Positions 33,490-45,977 of a stretch of DNA of 64,000 nucleotides are shown in pieces (the first letter of the stretch is position 1; every line of letters begins with the position of its first letter). The stretch comes from Cymodocea nodosa. Its lineage: Eukaryota > Streptophyta > Magnoliopsida > Alismatales > Cymodoceaceae. A program made the translations under genes and the position numbers. The stretch lies in contig CM072343.1 in NCBI GenBank assembly GCA_036874045.1, positions 12,048,001-12,112,000 on the forward strand. Direction: 5' to 3'. A model generated the notes under the pieces. That model was not told where the DNA came from. It made no database searches and saw nothing but the letters and a program-made list of their open reading frames with translations.

Positions 33490-35223
33490 TGAAATGATCG
33501 AATAGCACACTAGAGGGGGGCTGAATAGTGTCCTAATAAAATTTATTTTGCTTTTAAAACTTTGGAAGCTGTTGACACTAATGAACACTGATTAATTGAT
33601 TTTAGAATTAAAACTTGCAGTGTAGAAAGTAAAGAACACAAAGAGATTTATAGTGGTTCCCCAAACTAGGGTGTCCACTCCTCAAGGCCACAACCTCAAG
33701 AATTCCACTAAGTACTTTTAAGGCTAAGCACAAACCTTAAACAAGTTACTTTTGCAAGCTAAGCAACAACCTTACAGATGTTTTTTTAAGGCTAAACAAA
33801 AACCTCACACAAAGCACCAACTTTGTGTACTCAAGACCCCAATCTTGAGCAAGTGAAGTATCACACTTCACTCTCTTCACAAAGGCCCCAACCTTATGAA
33901 GGTATACTCACAACACCCTTGTGAGTTAAGGTTTTAAAGAAAATGAGAAAACGATTTAAAACTAGGAGTCACAGACTCAAAATGAAAATGACACACAAGA
34001 CCAGATCAACTCCAATGAAGAGTTGACAAAGAAGCTCTGAGGAGAATTCTTGATTGATCTACAGCTGTTGATCTTCTAGGCTTTATTGCAAAGGAATCTT
34101 TAGAATGTTTGCAGAAATGCTAAGCAAGCAATTTCTCCTCTCGAGTGTTAAACAAAAATGTGTGTATCTATTTTAGTCTTCTACAAATCCTTTTTATTTT
34201 TCCTTCGAGACTTGCATAGGTGGAAAGAATTCTGAAATGTCAGATGCCTTAAGCAGTAATTCATTTTCGATAACCTTCAATCATAATAAAGTCGAGATCT
34301 GCAATCAAAAGATATCTTGCCACAAAGATTAGTCAATTAATAATAGTTGCAGTTTCTATAAAAATAAAATCTTCGGAGGCTTTTAGAAAATCGGAGACTT
34401 AAACAAATAACCTACCGAAACTTCAAAATCATTTCGGATAGATAGAACTAACATACTGAAAGACCACTTATGTCATGTATTAAAATTGAAACACGTGTCC
34501 TTTTGAAACAGCATCATAAAATATTAAAAATAAACTATCCGATAAAGAAGGCATGTTATGAATACTTATAAAAGATAACTCTCCGATCCTTAAGTCATTT
34601 CAGATAGTTACACAGGTAACCTTCTGAAAAGTCACTTAAGTCAGAAATAATAGAAAACTCAACCATCAGAAGCTTAAAAATATTTTCGGATACTTACTGA
34701 AGGTAACTCTCCGATTCTTAAGAGTTTTCGGATAGTTACATCGTAACCTTCTGAAAAGTCACTTAAGTCAAGCGATGAGAGACTGACATGTGTCCTTCAA
34801 AAGAAAGTAACTGAAAATACATTAAATCAGAGAAACTGGTAACTATCCGAAAAGAAAAACCTTAACTATCTGAAATTGAAGGGATTTCAGATACTTACCA
34901 TAAAAATCATATCCGAACATAAAAAGACTTAACTCACCAAAGATAAATATTTTTCAGATAGTTACTGATATAACTATCCGAAAAGCTAGGAGAAAGAGGC
35001 TTAACCATCCGATTTGTCCTATTTTGTTCGGTGACTTATAAAATAACTCTCCAATCAATACACTGTAGACAAAATAACTTGCCAAATTCTAATTTAGAAG
35101 ACTTTGAGTACAAAACAGTTAGCTAAGATTCATTTGAATAAAAGGGCAGCTAAAATATGGCAGAAATAATTAAACCACACGTTTTTCATCATCAAAATTA
35201 ACTAATAAATAATTGAACTAACA
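33490..35223 (-). repeat. Sire C 5' LTR
   Basis: Plus-strand ends TGAAATGATCG and TTGAACTAACA, with the Sirevirus-like tract CTAGAGGGGGGCTGAATAG near the start. From 34380 to 35060 it holds at least ten copies of TTTCGGATAGTTA / AACTATCCGAAA-like words. Confidence 0.85.
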
Positions 35224-36689
35224 ATACAAACAAAAGAAAATACCAATGCAATAGAACTTAAAGAATGCAATTTAAGACTAAAAATAGTTGAAGATCATAA
35301 TCATGAAAATGAAATACAAGAACATCATGAAAGTATTGAAAATCTAGAAGATGTATGCATAACATTAAGATCTAGAACTGATATACCACCAAGAATTCAA
35401 AAAGAAAATAATATGAAGGTGGATAAGAACAAAAATCAAAATGATAATGAAAATGTAATATCTAAAAACATAGAAATCAATGAAGAAAAATCTAAATCTT
35501 AAAATGAGACTAAAAATGATCAAACAAATCTAATGAAAGAAAAATAATCTTTTAAATCACAATTATTAGCACCCTATCCTAAAAGATTACAACAAACATT
35601 TCCTGAAAAAAAAGAAAAAATTAGAGAAATTTTTGAAAAAGTACAAGTTAACATTCCTCTATTAGACTTATTGCAGAAAATGCCACCTTGTGCTAAATTT
35701 CTTAAGGATTAGTGTACAAAGAAAAGAGAGCGAAAAGTATTAAGGAAAGTCTTTTTAGCTGAGCAAAGTAGTTCCCTATTTCTGCCACAAATTCCTAAAA
35801 AGTTATCTGATCCTAGAATTCCTGTTATATCATGCACCATAGGAAATACCATTCTAGAAAGAACCTTAACAGACCTAGGTGCAAGTATAAATGTTATGCC
35901 AAGTGATATATTTGCATCCTTAGAATTAGAAGGCTTAATCCCTACTGGGACTGTTATTCAATTAGTTGATAGAAGTATAAGATACCCTAGAGAAAAAATA
36001 GAGGATGTCTTAATTAAAATCAAAAACTTCATATATCCTATTGATATTGTAATTTTGTATTCCCAACAAATTAAGCATAAAAATCGTGATACATCTTTAA
36101 TCCTGGGAAGACCATTTTTAGCAACATCAAGGGCTGTTATAAATTGTAAAACTGGAGTAATGAAGTTAGTATATGGTAATGAGGATACTCAATTAAACAT
36201 TTTCAAACCAGCAAAGTTTGAGGAGTTAGAAATGTCCTTACATACTATAGACTTTTTAGAGGATGAAGGAGATATGCTAGATGATGTGGTTCAAGAAGAA
36301 TTAAATAGGCAACTCAATTCTGAAAATTTAGAAGAAAGTGAAAGCATAAATATAGAAGGAGATCAAGAAGAGATTAATATAGAAAATGATGATGTTCAAT
36401 TAGGAGCTTCTGAAGGGCAACATTTAGAATTAAAACCTTTACCTCCTAAATTAACTTATATATTTCTAGAAGAAAAACAAACATGTCCAATTATTATTGC
36501 TTCAGATTTAAAAGAGGATCAAATTGCTAAATTGAAAGATGTAGTAAAAACTTATAAAGAAGCAATAGGATGGATTATGGCTAATATAAAAGGGTTAAGT
36601 GCAACTTTATGCTGTCACCACATATATTTAGAAGAGAATGTTAAACCAGTTAGAATTCCTGAGAGAAGATTAAATCCAAACCTTAAAGA
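35224..36689 (+). pseudogene. pol: Athila G2 gag-like C-terminus, protease and RT start
   Basis: Starts inside the coiled-coil linker after the Sire C LTR. Protease near 35860-36200 has an intact TDLGASINVMP active site and LILGRPFLATSRAVI flap region. It continues through the acidic spacer into the RT N-terminus (VRIPERRLNPNLKEVV), where Sire B interrupts it. Stops occur near 35500, 35546 and 35710. The last five bases (AGTAG) are duplicated after Sire B, and coding resumes at 45978. Confidence 0.9.
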
Positions 36690-36694
36690 AGTAG

Positions 36695-37886
36695 TGTAGG
36701 ATCGTCTGTATCACAAGAGGGGGGTGAATTGTGTCTTTAGTAATTAAAATACCAGCGGATAAAATAAGAGCACAAAACACTTGTAAACGAAATTCTATTC
36801 TTTATAATCTTTAAAGACAGAATTTACAATATCTATTCAGCTCAATTCCCTTCTTGAAAGTTTTGATACAGTAATGTTCGATATACAATTCAAATAGAAA
36901 AACAAAGCTCTTATTCAAAACTAATTTTGAATTGTATAAAACCATATCTTTATGTACACAGCTTCTTTCCTTCTCTTTGCTCAGCTTCTATATCTCTTCT
37001 TCTCTAGTTGTCGAATTTCCAAACTTCTTGCGTTTGCAGCTCCTTTTCTAAAATAGCTTGGAATTTCGAACCTCTTCTAATGTTAGAGAATTTTTCAGAA
37101 TATGAATATTCAAACTTAACTTTTCAATTAGGGATCCAGATTGAATATTCAGACTTGGTTTTTAAGATTGGTATCCTCTTGTTGTAATGTAGCTCGTACT
37201 CTCTATTAGTAGTCAAACTATGTTTTCACGTTCAGCATGTTCATCTACTTAATCTACAATCCACGTACTAATTTTTTCTTTAATCCAAATTACTATCTTT
37301 TTGAGTTTCCACTTTCTCCACTATAATTTTGAATTTCCACGATCTCCACTTGTAGATTCACCGAGACTTTATCTTCCTGGATCTTGTAGAATATCTTCTA
37401 AGTTTTTGATTTAGTCGAACACTTATCCTTTAAGTCCTGTAAAAACTCGAATATTGATCTGTAACTCTTTGAGTTTTTGCACCTACAAAACATGTGACTA
37501 AACATAGAAAACTTATCTTTTCGTTAGTCATTTTATAAAACTCGAAGACTTATCTATCCATGCGTATAAAAACTCGAACAGTTATCTAACTATTCGATTT
37601 TCATTACCAAATGAATATGGAAAACACGTGACAACTTAAAACATTAAAAACACACATGTAGATAACTTAACTATATGAGTTTTTAACATAAACTATTTGA
37701 CAAAAACGAAACGTTAATTATCCGAAAGTTTAATTATCGAAAATCTAACTCTTTAGAAAACTTAACTTATCCGACATAAAAATGAAACTTTCCCATAATC
37801 TGTTAACTATTATACTTAGAGAATATTATTTAGACTTATTTAAAAACTTTAATAAAGCATATATCATCAAAACAAAATTCCTAACA
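36695..37886 (-). repeat. Sire B copy 1 3' LTR
   Basis: Plus-strand ends TGTAGGATCGTCTG and AATTCCTAACA. Over the first ~260 bases it differs from its partner at roughly one base in 20. Confidence 0.93.
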
Positions 37887-37900
37887 ATCTCCCCCTTTTT
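37887..37900 (-). promoter_or_regulatory. Sire B copy 1 polypurine tract
   Basis: Coding strand AAAAAGGGGGAGAT next to the 3' LTR; an AAAAAGGGGGAGAA repeat lies at 37932-37946, as in Sire A. Confidence 0.85.
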
Positions 37901-38176
37901 GATGATGTCAAAACCTAATAAGTCAAATAATCTCTCTTCTCCCCCTTTTTGGCATTATAAAAAAGTAAATAAAATGTAAGGAAGAAAAATATTCTAAGTA
38001 CATATCGTTCAAAAAGATATTTTTAAATATGCATAACTGTCATGGATTAAGCATAAACTGTTTAAATAAAAACTGTGAAAAATAATCACATGAGTATTAA
38101 ATGTAGTAAACAGTTTACATAATATTTTTGGTAACAAATTACAATACATAAATCATGTAATACATAATTTGTATAA

Positions 38177-40786
38177 TCACAAGCCTCTTTGTCTTTGAAA
38201 AATACTAATCAGAGTGTCTGAAATTTGCTTTGCAATTTCTGTACTTACTCTGTTTATCTGACCAATTACTACTTGATCTAAATCATTTTGTGAAACTTGT
38301 GATGGTTGCTGTAAAAATTCAGTATGGATGTCTGTATGTATACCTGTATTTGTATCTGTCTATATACCTATATTTATATCTGTATGTATACCTGTATTTA
38401 TATTTGTATGTTGCTATTGTTCTGAAAATTGTGTTGATTGTTGTTGTTGCTGTTGTGACTTTGTTTGCTTATCCTTTTGTTGTTGTCGAACTACAGGTAT
38501 ATCTACTTCCTAGTATTTTTGGAGTTCCTTTGCAGAGAAAGATCTTGACTTTAATCTTTTTTGTGGCCAAGGTGTAATATCTGTTTGACTTGCCACAATT
38601 CTCAAAATCGTATCACCATAAAATAATTTACTCTACAAATGTAAGATATGAGAAACAAAAATATCATACCAGTTCACTTGTATATGATTAATTAATGCAT
38701 ACATAGCACAAAGACAACATCTGCTAACTTCTGCACCATGACCAAACCTTTAAAACAATGAAGCATGTAGTATTTTTGCAATAAAATGTGTTTGGCCATT
38801 TAAATCATTTAGTAATCTCATTGGTTTGTTGGCAGTTGGATCTTTGGCTAAACTTTGAATGTCCCATCCCAATTGATAAACGTGTTTTCTTTTTGATAAT
38901 TTAACCCCTTCATTTATCAGACCAAGTATTTGATAAAGTAAATCTAGAGTTAAATATATGTCATTTTCTTGTATATTGGAAACATGAATACCTTTTTCCA
39001 CTGTTAAGTTTGAGTAAAAACAACTGATAAGTTCGGGTATAACAAGATGGCCTAGCTATTGTGGAAGTAAAGTCAACAAGCCTTGAAATTCAAACATTTC
39101 TCGTATATGTGCCGTCCCTTCAAACTTAATTGGTCTTGAGTATAAAACAGTAAAAGTTCTATATGTTTGAAATTTTTCATAACAGGAACTATTTCTGAAC
39201 CATAATAATGTATTTTCATGTAAACTCTATTCAGGATTAGGTATTTTCCTGTCATGATGTTCTGATCTGGGACTGGTTTCAAAATTATCAATAGTATCTA
39301 TATTTCCAGAGCTTTCAGAATTGGTGGAATTTCTATCAAAGCTAGTATAAATGTCTGAAATATCTGTTATTATCGTATCAATAATCTGCTGAAATTCTTC
39401 TGTTTGTTCTTCTTGAGACATATGAGTAGCAATAGTCTCTATATCAATCTGTCTATCAGCAACATTTATATCTATGATTGATCTATACAACAATTGTCTC
39501 TGTAGGAAAGAATATTCTATAATAGATTCATTCTGTATTTCTAAAATTTCTATACTTGAGACATTGGTAGTGTGATATTCAATCTGTAACTATGTATGTT
39601 GTTGATTATATACATTTATCAACAAGTATATTATATATTGTAACAGACATAACCATATGTATAAACTGTAGTATAAGCAACTATACCAAAAATCAAAAGT
39701 TTCTATCCGAGATACAGTTAGAGGAAGAATATCTGTGTATTCCTCTTCAGATGAAATATCTTCAACATTCATAGACTCAGTGTCTATATCATTAAAAATA
39801 TCATCAAAATTGATATCATCTGTATATGTATCATCAAAATTTCCTACATGTTCTCTTTCTGTAGGAAAAGAATGTGTTCTTGCAGCATGATGTGAAAAAC
39901 TATCCATTGTATTAAAAGATACATTATGCACTAATGTGACACAATACCTTAGAGTGTATGCATGTAATCCAATATTTGTCACATCTGTTGGGATTCCTAA
40001 CACAAATGTCTGTCTAGCTTCTGCAATGGAACATAGTTTTCCATTTTTCAATGATTCTTCTTTTTGCTGCATTATTCCTTCTACACCTATAGTTAGTCCA
40101 AAATATTCTAATGTCTTTTTCTTTTTCCGACTATATGTCTATAGTGTTTCTGGTTGTTCAGAAGGTTCTAAAATTTTCTTAATTTTTCTTATTAAAGGCA
40201 CCTGTGGTCATGATGGTCCTTCACCATGATGCCTAGGTGGTAATAATGGAATATAGAGTTTTAAGCTCTCAACCTCTGCCATTTTTAGTTGATAAACTTT
40301 TTGTCCTTCACTTCGAAGACCCATTTTCCTAATGGCAGTTTTCTGTTCATCTATATATTGTTGAATGTCATCTAAAATAGCTGGGGGAAAATAATGTTGG
40401 GAATACAAAGATTCTAATTCCCTGTTTACATTTTCTATCATTGGTCTTCATTTCTTTCCATAGTAAGTGATAGATTGTACTGATTTTTCAGGTATATGTC
40501 TAGAACTTGTAACAACTACAGGGTTAGGTTGTAAAGTTCATTTCCATAGTTATAATGCGGAAAGTTCAGTCTGTTTTAGTCTAAACTATGTTTCAACATA
40601 ATTGCAAATAAACTTCCAACAGAAATTTTTCTTGTCTTGAAAAGCTTTTCTAATTTCATGCAGTATTTCATTTGTAAAAGTGTACCTTGAGTAGATGTCG
40701 TTTATTTCACTTTGCATTTTCTAAAGTTCCAGCTCTCTTTTCTACACTTTTGTCATTCTACCGCGTCCTCTTCCATGTCCTGACAT
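38177..40786 (-). pseudogene. Sire B ORF2 (putative plant-transposon-protein domain), disabled
   Basis: Begins MSGHGRGRGRM at 40786, the same GHGRG-K/R start as Sire A ORF2, and ends QRQRGL with TGA at 38177-38179. Recognisable parts are YSQHYFPPAILDDIQQYI (Sire A: YSEYFFPEGILNEV), an acidic Ser/Thr-rich middle (DISDIYTSFDRNSTNSESSG), MFEFQGL, FYSNLTVEKGIHV and LLYQILGLINEGV, then polyglutamine and a C-terminal helix. It contains many stops (near 40740, 40205, 39590, 39225, 39055). A minisatellite at 38325-38410 lies in the low-complexity part. A second, more damaged copy is at 58399-59911. Confidence 0.7.
38325..38410. repeat. TATACCTGTATTTATATCTG-type minisatellite
   Basis: About five imperfect units of TGTATGTATACC / TGTATTTATATC. 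It lies in the ORF2 low-complexity region; the copy at 58555-58610 has a shorter version. Confidence 0.7.
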
Positions 40787-40839
40787 TGTCGATTAATCTT
40801 CGCTGTGCACTATAGAACTTAGTGGAAGTAAAGATTGTG

Positions 40840-40896
40840 AAGCTAGGGTTTTACCAAGGTAGAAACACGAAAGGTTGATAGTAAAACATTTATAAC
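40840..40896 (-). promoter_or_regulatory. TATA box and telobox upstream of Sire B ORF2
   Basis: Coding strand GTTATAAATG (40895-40888) about 105 bp and AAAACCCTAGC (40851-40843) about 60 bp before the ORF2 ATG, a spacing compatible with a TATA box and a 5' UTR. Confidence 0.5.
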
Positions 40897-41294
40897 TCTT
40901 CGAGTTTATAAACGGATAAACAAATTCAATCATTGAAATCATAAATATAAGATCCGTTATTGATAAATAACTCGAGTGCTTACAATAACTGTATGAGTTT
41001 TACAACTAACAAAAGCAGAATACTTAGCATAACTGTTTGTGAAAAAAAAATAACTTCGGGCTAAGTGAAAAGTGAGAAAACTCGAATACTTATGATAACT
41101 ATTCGAGTTTTGTGAGCAATAAAGCACATAATTATACGACAAACGAGAATAGTTATTGTCAGAGATTAAGTCTTTCAAAAAAATATAATAATATTATGTT
41201 AAATGTTCGAGTTTCTCAAATGGATAAGTGTGAAAGTCGAAGAGTTAAACATAACTATTCGAGTTTCAACTAAGACATAATAAAGCAATGAAAT
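40897..41294 (-). other. LTR-like motif cluster upstream of Sire B ORF2
   Basis: Noncoding. Holds repeated AACTCGAATACTTAT / ACTATTCGAGTTT words like those of the Sire B LTR itself, next to the Athila U3 piece. Confidence 0.5.
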
Positions 41295-41690
41295 TCAACA
41301 CGTGCATAATTCTAACTTAAGGTGTTCAGAGATTTTCAGATACTTATAAACCTAATTATCCGATGCTTAGATGCATTTCGGAGAGTTACTAAATAACTAA
41401 CCGAACATTCACTTAAGATATGCATTTAGGCTTCGACACGTGTACTTCAGGAAATAATAAAATATTCTATTGATCATTTAAAGCATAACTATGCGATATA
41501 CAATATAGTCTTCCGAGATCACAGAAAATTTGAATACTTAAGAATTAAAAAGCTTGTATTTTACCGATAGTTCAGAAATGTACTGAATTAATGTTAATTT
41601 CCTAAAATTATGCAGATTCTTTCATAAAAACATATAATAGTTCATAAGGGTTGAATTATTATATGAGAAATTTCTCCCCCTACATAAATG
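41295..41690 (-). repeat. Athila PPT-U3 fragment inside Sire B
   Basis: Coding strand: a G-run GTAGGGGGAGAAAT at 41675-41690 followed by sequence that aligns with Athila U3 28490-28870 (landmarks ATGAAAGAATCTGCATAATT, ACCGATAGTTCAG, GACACGTGTACTTCAGG, AATTCTAACTTAA). It keeps the PPT-then-U3 order of a retrotransposon 3' end and the same orientation as ORF2. Confidence 0.78.
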
Positions 41691-42722
41691 TAGTGTAAAG
41701 AATCTCTAGCTTACTTAAACTAGGTTGCCAAGCCCTTAATTGATTTGAGTCTCTCTAATATTTTTTTATTTTTTTATTTTAAATATGAATTAAATACAAA
41801 AATAAGTAGTAGATTTAACAATTTAGACTTTCTGGATTTTATCTAATTCAGTTTACAAAAGATAATTCATAGAGATATATACCTTCAGGAACTTAAAAGA
41901 ACTTAATAATGAGTACACGAACTTAAGACAATAAATATCGTACATTATGTGTAAAGAGTAGATAATAACAAGGAAAAATAACAAAGATTATATGCACAAA
42001 TTATGGCATGATTGTTATAACACCTTGAAAATAAATTAAGCTTGAGTACATTGCCCTTTTTTTTTATATTTATATATTATGTATTACCTCCCACAATATT
42101 ATCTTTTTACGTAATCATAATCCCTTGCTTAGGGGAAAGATAACCAGTTACTTAATGACAAGTGAGAACAGGTAATTTTTTTTTTTTTTAATTGTAATTT
42201 GAATTACTTGCAAAATGAGTTTTCAGTCAGCACATCCCAAACCAGTTGGTTTAAGTGACTAGGGTTTAAGATCCCCCAACGGACTTAATTACTCAAGTAA
42301 TTGCAGAAAAAAAAAAGAAACAAGATAGTAAATTAAATTAGAGGCAACTGCAAGACTTAATTTTTCTAACAGAATGTTAATAACTTTCCTTTAATAAACA
42401 ATACATACTTTCTATGTATTTTCCTATTAAAATCTTTGTAATAGCATATACATAAGTAACAAAAATACAATTGACACTCACATTGAATTAAATTAACTTT
42501 CCTTAAGTAATCTTTTCTAAATTTTTCTTAAATAAATTGACTTTAATAAAATCAGAAATTCATAAATTCTTAACTACCAAAAAATGTTAATTCGAAAATA
42601 GATATTTTGTTTTGTTTTGTTTTTTTTAAAATAATAAAGACATTAAATTCTAAAACTACCTTTATAACAAACCAAAATGCAATGAACAAGATAATTTAAA
42701 CATCAGATAACCTACAAAATAG
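41691..42722 (-). other. Unidentified 1-kb stretch replacing pol in Sire B
   Basis: AT-rich, with T-runs at 42052 and 42178 and no ORF or domain I recognise. It begins directly after gag, where PR-INT-RT-RH would be expected. Confidence 0.5.
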
Positions 42723-44735
42723 TCAAAAAGAGATTTTATCTCTTGGAACCCATTTTTGAGTAGGTCCAAGAATTTTAGAGAGAGTCATATCAAAATAATC
42801 TGTATTTTTAGACTTCAACTTATCTATTTTCTGATAATTATTTTTTCGTTTCTTTCTCTTAGTGTTATAATTATCAGAACATTTATCTCTATGTAAACCA
42901 GAGTTGAAATTTTCATTTCTAACATTATTTGATTTCCAATATCCGATATTCTTTAAATATGAAGAAAATTGATCAAGAATATTAAGATTCTTAAATGACT
43001 TAGCTTGATTTTTCTGAAAATTTTTTTTGACATTCTTGCATCATATGCTATCATTTATATGCTGCACTTTATCAATTTGCACATATTTTTCTCCCTTTTT
43101 AATTACACACGGAATAGTTTTTCTCTTACTATTCTTAGTATTGGAAATAAAGACATTATTTTTAGTAGTACCATCATGCAATACATAATTTTCAGAAGAT
43201 GCATCGTGTAAACCAATACCATGTTTTTCTACATTTGATATTTTACTACTAAGTTCATTTGTTATAGTTTGACTATTATTCCATTTACTTAATATAGTCT
43301 TTTGATCGCAGACCTTAATCTTTAACATATCAATTTCTGAATTTAAATCAGTAAGAGTCAGTTCTAGTTTTTCAATTTCATAGATCATTTTCTTCTTACC
43401 AGCAATTAAATTTTCACAATTAGCATGCAATTTTCTTTCTATTGTAGTAAACTTTAAAATTTCCTGTGCATGTCTTTGATTTTCTTCTTTAAATTTATTC
43501 AACATAGAGTTCAAAAAATCAACCTTATTTTCAGATTCATCTAGCATTTTCCTAGTGTTCTTTCCTTCTATTTTTACTTTCTTATATTTTCTGGCCAGTC
43601 TATTGTATTCAACAAGTAATCCATCAAAACTATCAAAGTTAGCATTTTGATCAGAGGATACCTCACTGGATTTTTCCATGAAGCATACGTTTGCCAAATT
43701 TTCTTCTGAATCTGATGTTGTTGAGGATTCATTGTTTGATGTTGAATCCTTTGTTTCTTCACTTTGTGAAGCTGAAGAGTCATCCCATATCACTTTAAGT
43801 GCCCTTCTCTTTCTAAATTTCTTACTCCTAAAATTCCTCCTCGAATTCTTCTTATCTTTGTTGAGCGAACAATCAGTTTGAAAGTGACCCACTCTGTTGC
43901 ACTTGTAGTATATGATTTTGTCTTTCATGAATGACTTCTTCTCCATATCTCCAGATGTCTTTGCTAACCTGAAGTTCCTACATTTCTTCAACAGATTTCT
44001 AAATTTTCTAGTCAACAACAGTAAATCATCATTAGAATCACTAGTGACTTCTGAGACTTTATCAACCTCAAAAGCTAGATCCCTTCTAGGATTTTTCCCT
44101 TTTGGATCTCAATGTTGTACTTCATAGGCTGTCAGATTTCCTATGAGATCATCAAGAGTATATGTATTTAAATCATTGGACTTTTCAATAGATGTTGTCT
44201 TTTGAGACCAAATTTTAGTTAAAGATCTAAGGATCTTTCTTACCAAGTCTTTTTCCTCGAATTTCTTGCCTAAAGATTTTTATGAATTTATAATCTCAAG
44301 AGAATGGGAAAACATGTCAAAGATACATTCATTTTTGTGCATTTTAAAAAGCTCATATTTATGTACTAACATATTAATCTTAGATTACTTGACCTAGTTA
44401 GTACCTTCATTGGCAACCTCTAATGCATGCCATATCTCATATGCAGTTTGATATGCAGAAACTTTATTAAATTGATCACGAGATAAAGCACAAAACAAGA
44501 TGTTTAAACCTTTAGCATTCAGTGTCATTCGCTCCTTTTCATCAAAAGTCCAAGTATCATATGGAGTTGTAACTAACACTATAGGATTGCTAATTATATG
44601 CCATAGTTTGAAATCGATTGACTAAATGAATACTTTCATCATATATTTCTAGTAGCCATAATTACTACCTTCGAACATAGGAGGACGATTAGTGGTCTGT
44701 CCCTCAGTCATAACTAAGATTTTAGTATTATCCAT
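42723..44735 (-). pseudogene. gag: Sire B copy 1 gag
   Basis: ATG at 44735 (MDNTKILVMTEGQTTNRPPM). The N-terminal copia gag domain (DTWTFDEKERMTLNAKGL, ALSRDQFNKVSAYQTAYEIW) is followed by a zinc knuckle reading YYKCNRVGHFQTDC, in which the first Cys is Tyr. A Ser/Glu linker and a ~200-residue coiled coil follow, ending PTQKWVPRDKISF and TGA at 42723, the same terminus as Sire A gag. The reading is open for 325 residues at 44018-43041; stops lie near 44660, 44393, 44280 and 43040. Confidence 0.88.
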
Positions 44736-44778
44736 TTTAAACATATGATCCTTAGAAAATGATAGGAAAAATTGTAGT

Positions 44779-45972
44779 TGTAGGATCGTTTGTATCACAA
44801 GAGGGGGGGTAAATTGTGTCTTTAGTAATTAAAATACTAGTGGATAAAACAAGAGCACAAAACACAAATAAACGAAATTTTATTCTTTATAATCTTTAAA
44901 GACAAAATTTACAATATCTTTTCAGCTCAATTCCCTTCTTGAAAGTTTTGATACAGTAATGTTCGATATACAATTCAAATAGAAAAATAAAGCTCTTATT
45001 CAAAACTAATTTTGAATTGTATAAAACCTGATCTTTATGCACACAGCTTCTTTCCTTCTCTTTGCTTAGCTTCTGTATCTCTTCTTCTCTAGTTGTCGAA
45101 TTTCCAAACTTCTTGCGTTTGCAACTCCTTTTCTAAAATAGCTTGGAATTTCGAACCTCTTCTGATGTTAGAGAATTTTTCAGAATATGAATATTCAAAC
45201 TTAACTTTTCAATTAGGGATCCAAATTGAATATTTAGACTTGGTTTTTAAGATTGGTATCCTCTTGTTGTAATGTAGTTCGTACTCTCTATTAGTAGTCA
45301 AACTATGTTTTCACGTTCAGCATGTTCATCCACTTAATCCACAATCCACGTACTAATTTTTTCTTTAATCCAAATTACTATCTTTTTGAGTTTCCACTTT
45401 CTCCACTATAATTTTGAATTTCCACGATCTCCACTCGTAGATTCACCGAGACTTTATCTTTCTAGAGTCTTGTAGAATATCTTCTAAGTCTTCGATTTAG
45501 TCGAACACTTATCCTTTAAGTCTTGTAAAAACTCAAATACTTATCTGTAACTCTTCGAGTTTTTGAACCTACAAAACATGTGACTAAACATAGCAAACTT
45601 ATCTGTTTGTTAGTCATTTTATAAAACTCGAAGACTTATCTATCCATGTGTATAAAAACTCGAACAGTTATCTAACTATTTGATTTTCATTACCGAACGC
45701 ACATGGAAAACACATGACAACTTAAAACATTAAAAACACACGTGCAGATAACTTAACTATACGAGTTTTTAACATAAACTATTTGACAAAAATGAAACGT
45801 TAATTATCTGAAAGTTTAACTATCGAAAATCTAAGTCTTCGGAAAACTTAACTTATCCGACATAAAAATGAAACTTTCCCATAATCTGTTAACTATTATA
45901 CTTAGAGAATATTATTTAGACTTATTTAAAAACTTTAATAAAGCATATATCATCAAAAAAAAATTCCTAACA
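44779..45972 (-). repeat. Sire B copy 1 5' LTR
   Basis: Plus-strand ends TGTAGGATCGTTTG and AATTCCTAACA, followed by AGTAG. No PBS lies next to it. Confidence 0.93.
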
Positions 45973-45977
45973 AGTAG

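Larger units (their letters stand above)
31836..35223 (-). mobile_element. Sire C: third Sirevirus family, gag plus 5' LTR only
   Basis: LTR 33490-35223, PBS and gag are present; everything downstream is lost at the junction with an Athila LTR remnant near 31836. The LTR end CTAACA abuts Athila G2 internal sequence, which begins mid-gene at 35224. Confidence 0.82.
36695..45972 (-). mobile_element. Sire B copy 1: pol-less Sirevirus derivative with two LTRs
   Basis: LTRs 36695-37886 and 44779-45972 in direct orientation, flanked by the five-base duplication AGTAG (36690-36694, 45973-45977). Between them on the minus strand are gag (44735-42723), about 1.9 kb of noncoding DNA, and ORF2 (40786-38177); no PR, INT, RT or RH was found. 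The PBS is missing: relative to 29245-29333, about 50 bp next to the 5' LTR are deleted. It must have depended on enzymes from another element. Confidence 0.9.

Noticed and set aside
38230..38577. Plus-strand ORF rich in Leu/Tyr/Val with membrane-like look
   Set aside because: It is the antisense reading of the minisatellite and CAA repeats inside Sire B ORF2; the same artefact appears at 58452-58745.
39590..39650. Membrane anchor of an env-like protein in Sire B ORF2 (hydrophobic Tyr/Leu/Ile run)
   Set aside because: The run precedes a stop in an AT-rich decayed stretch, is not present in Sire A ORF2, and no signal peptide accompanies it.
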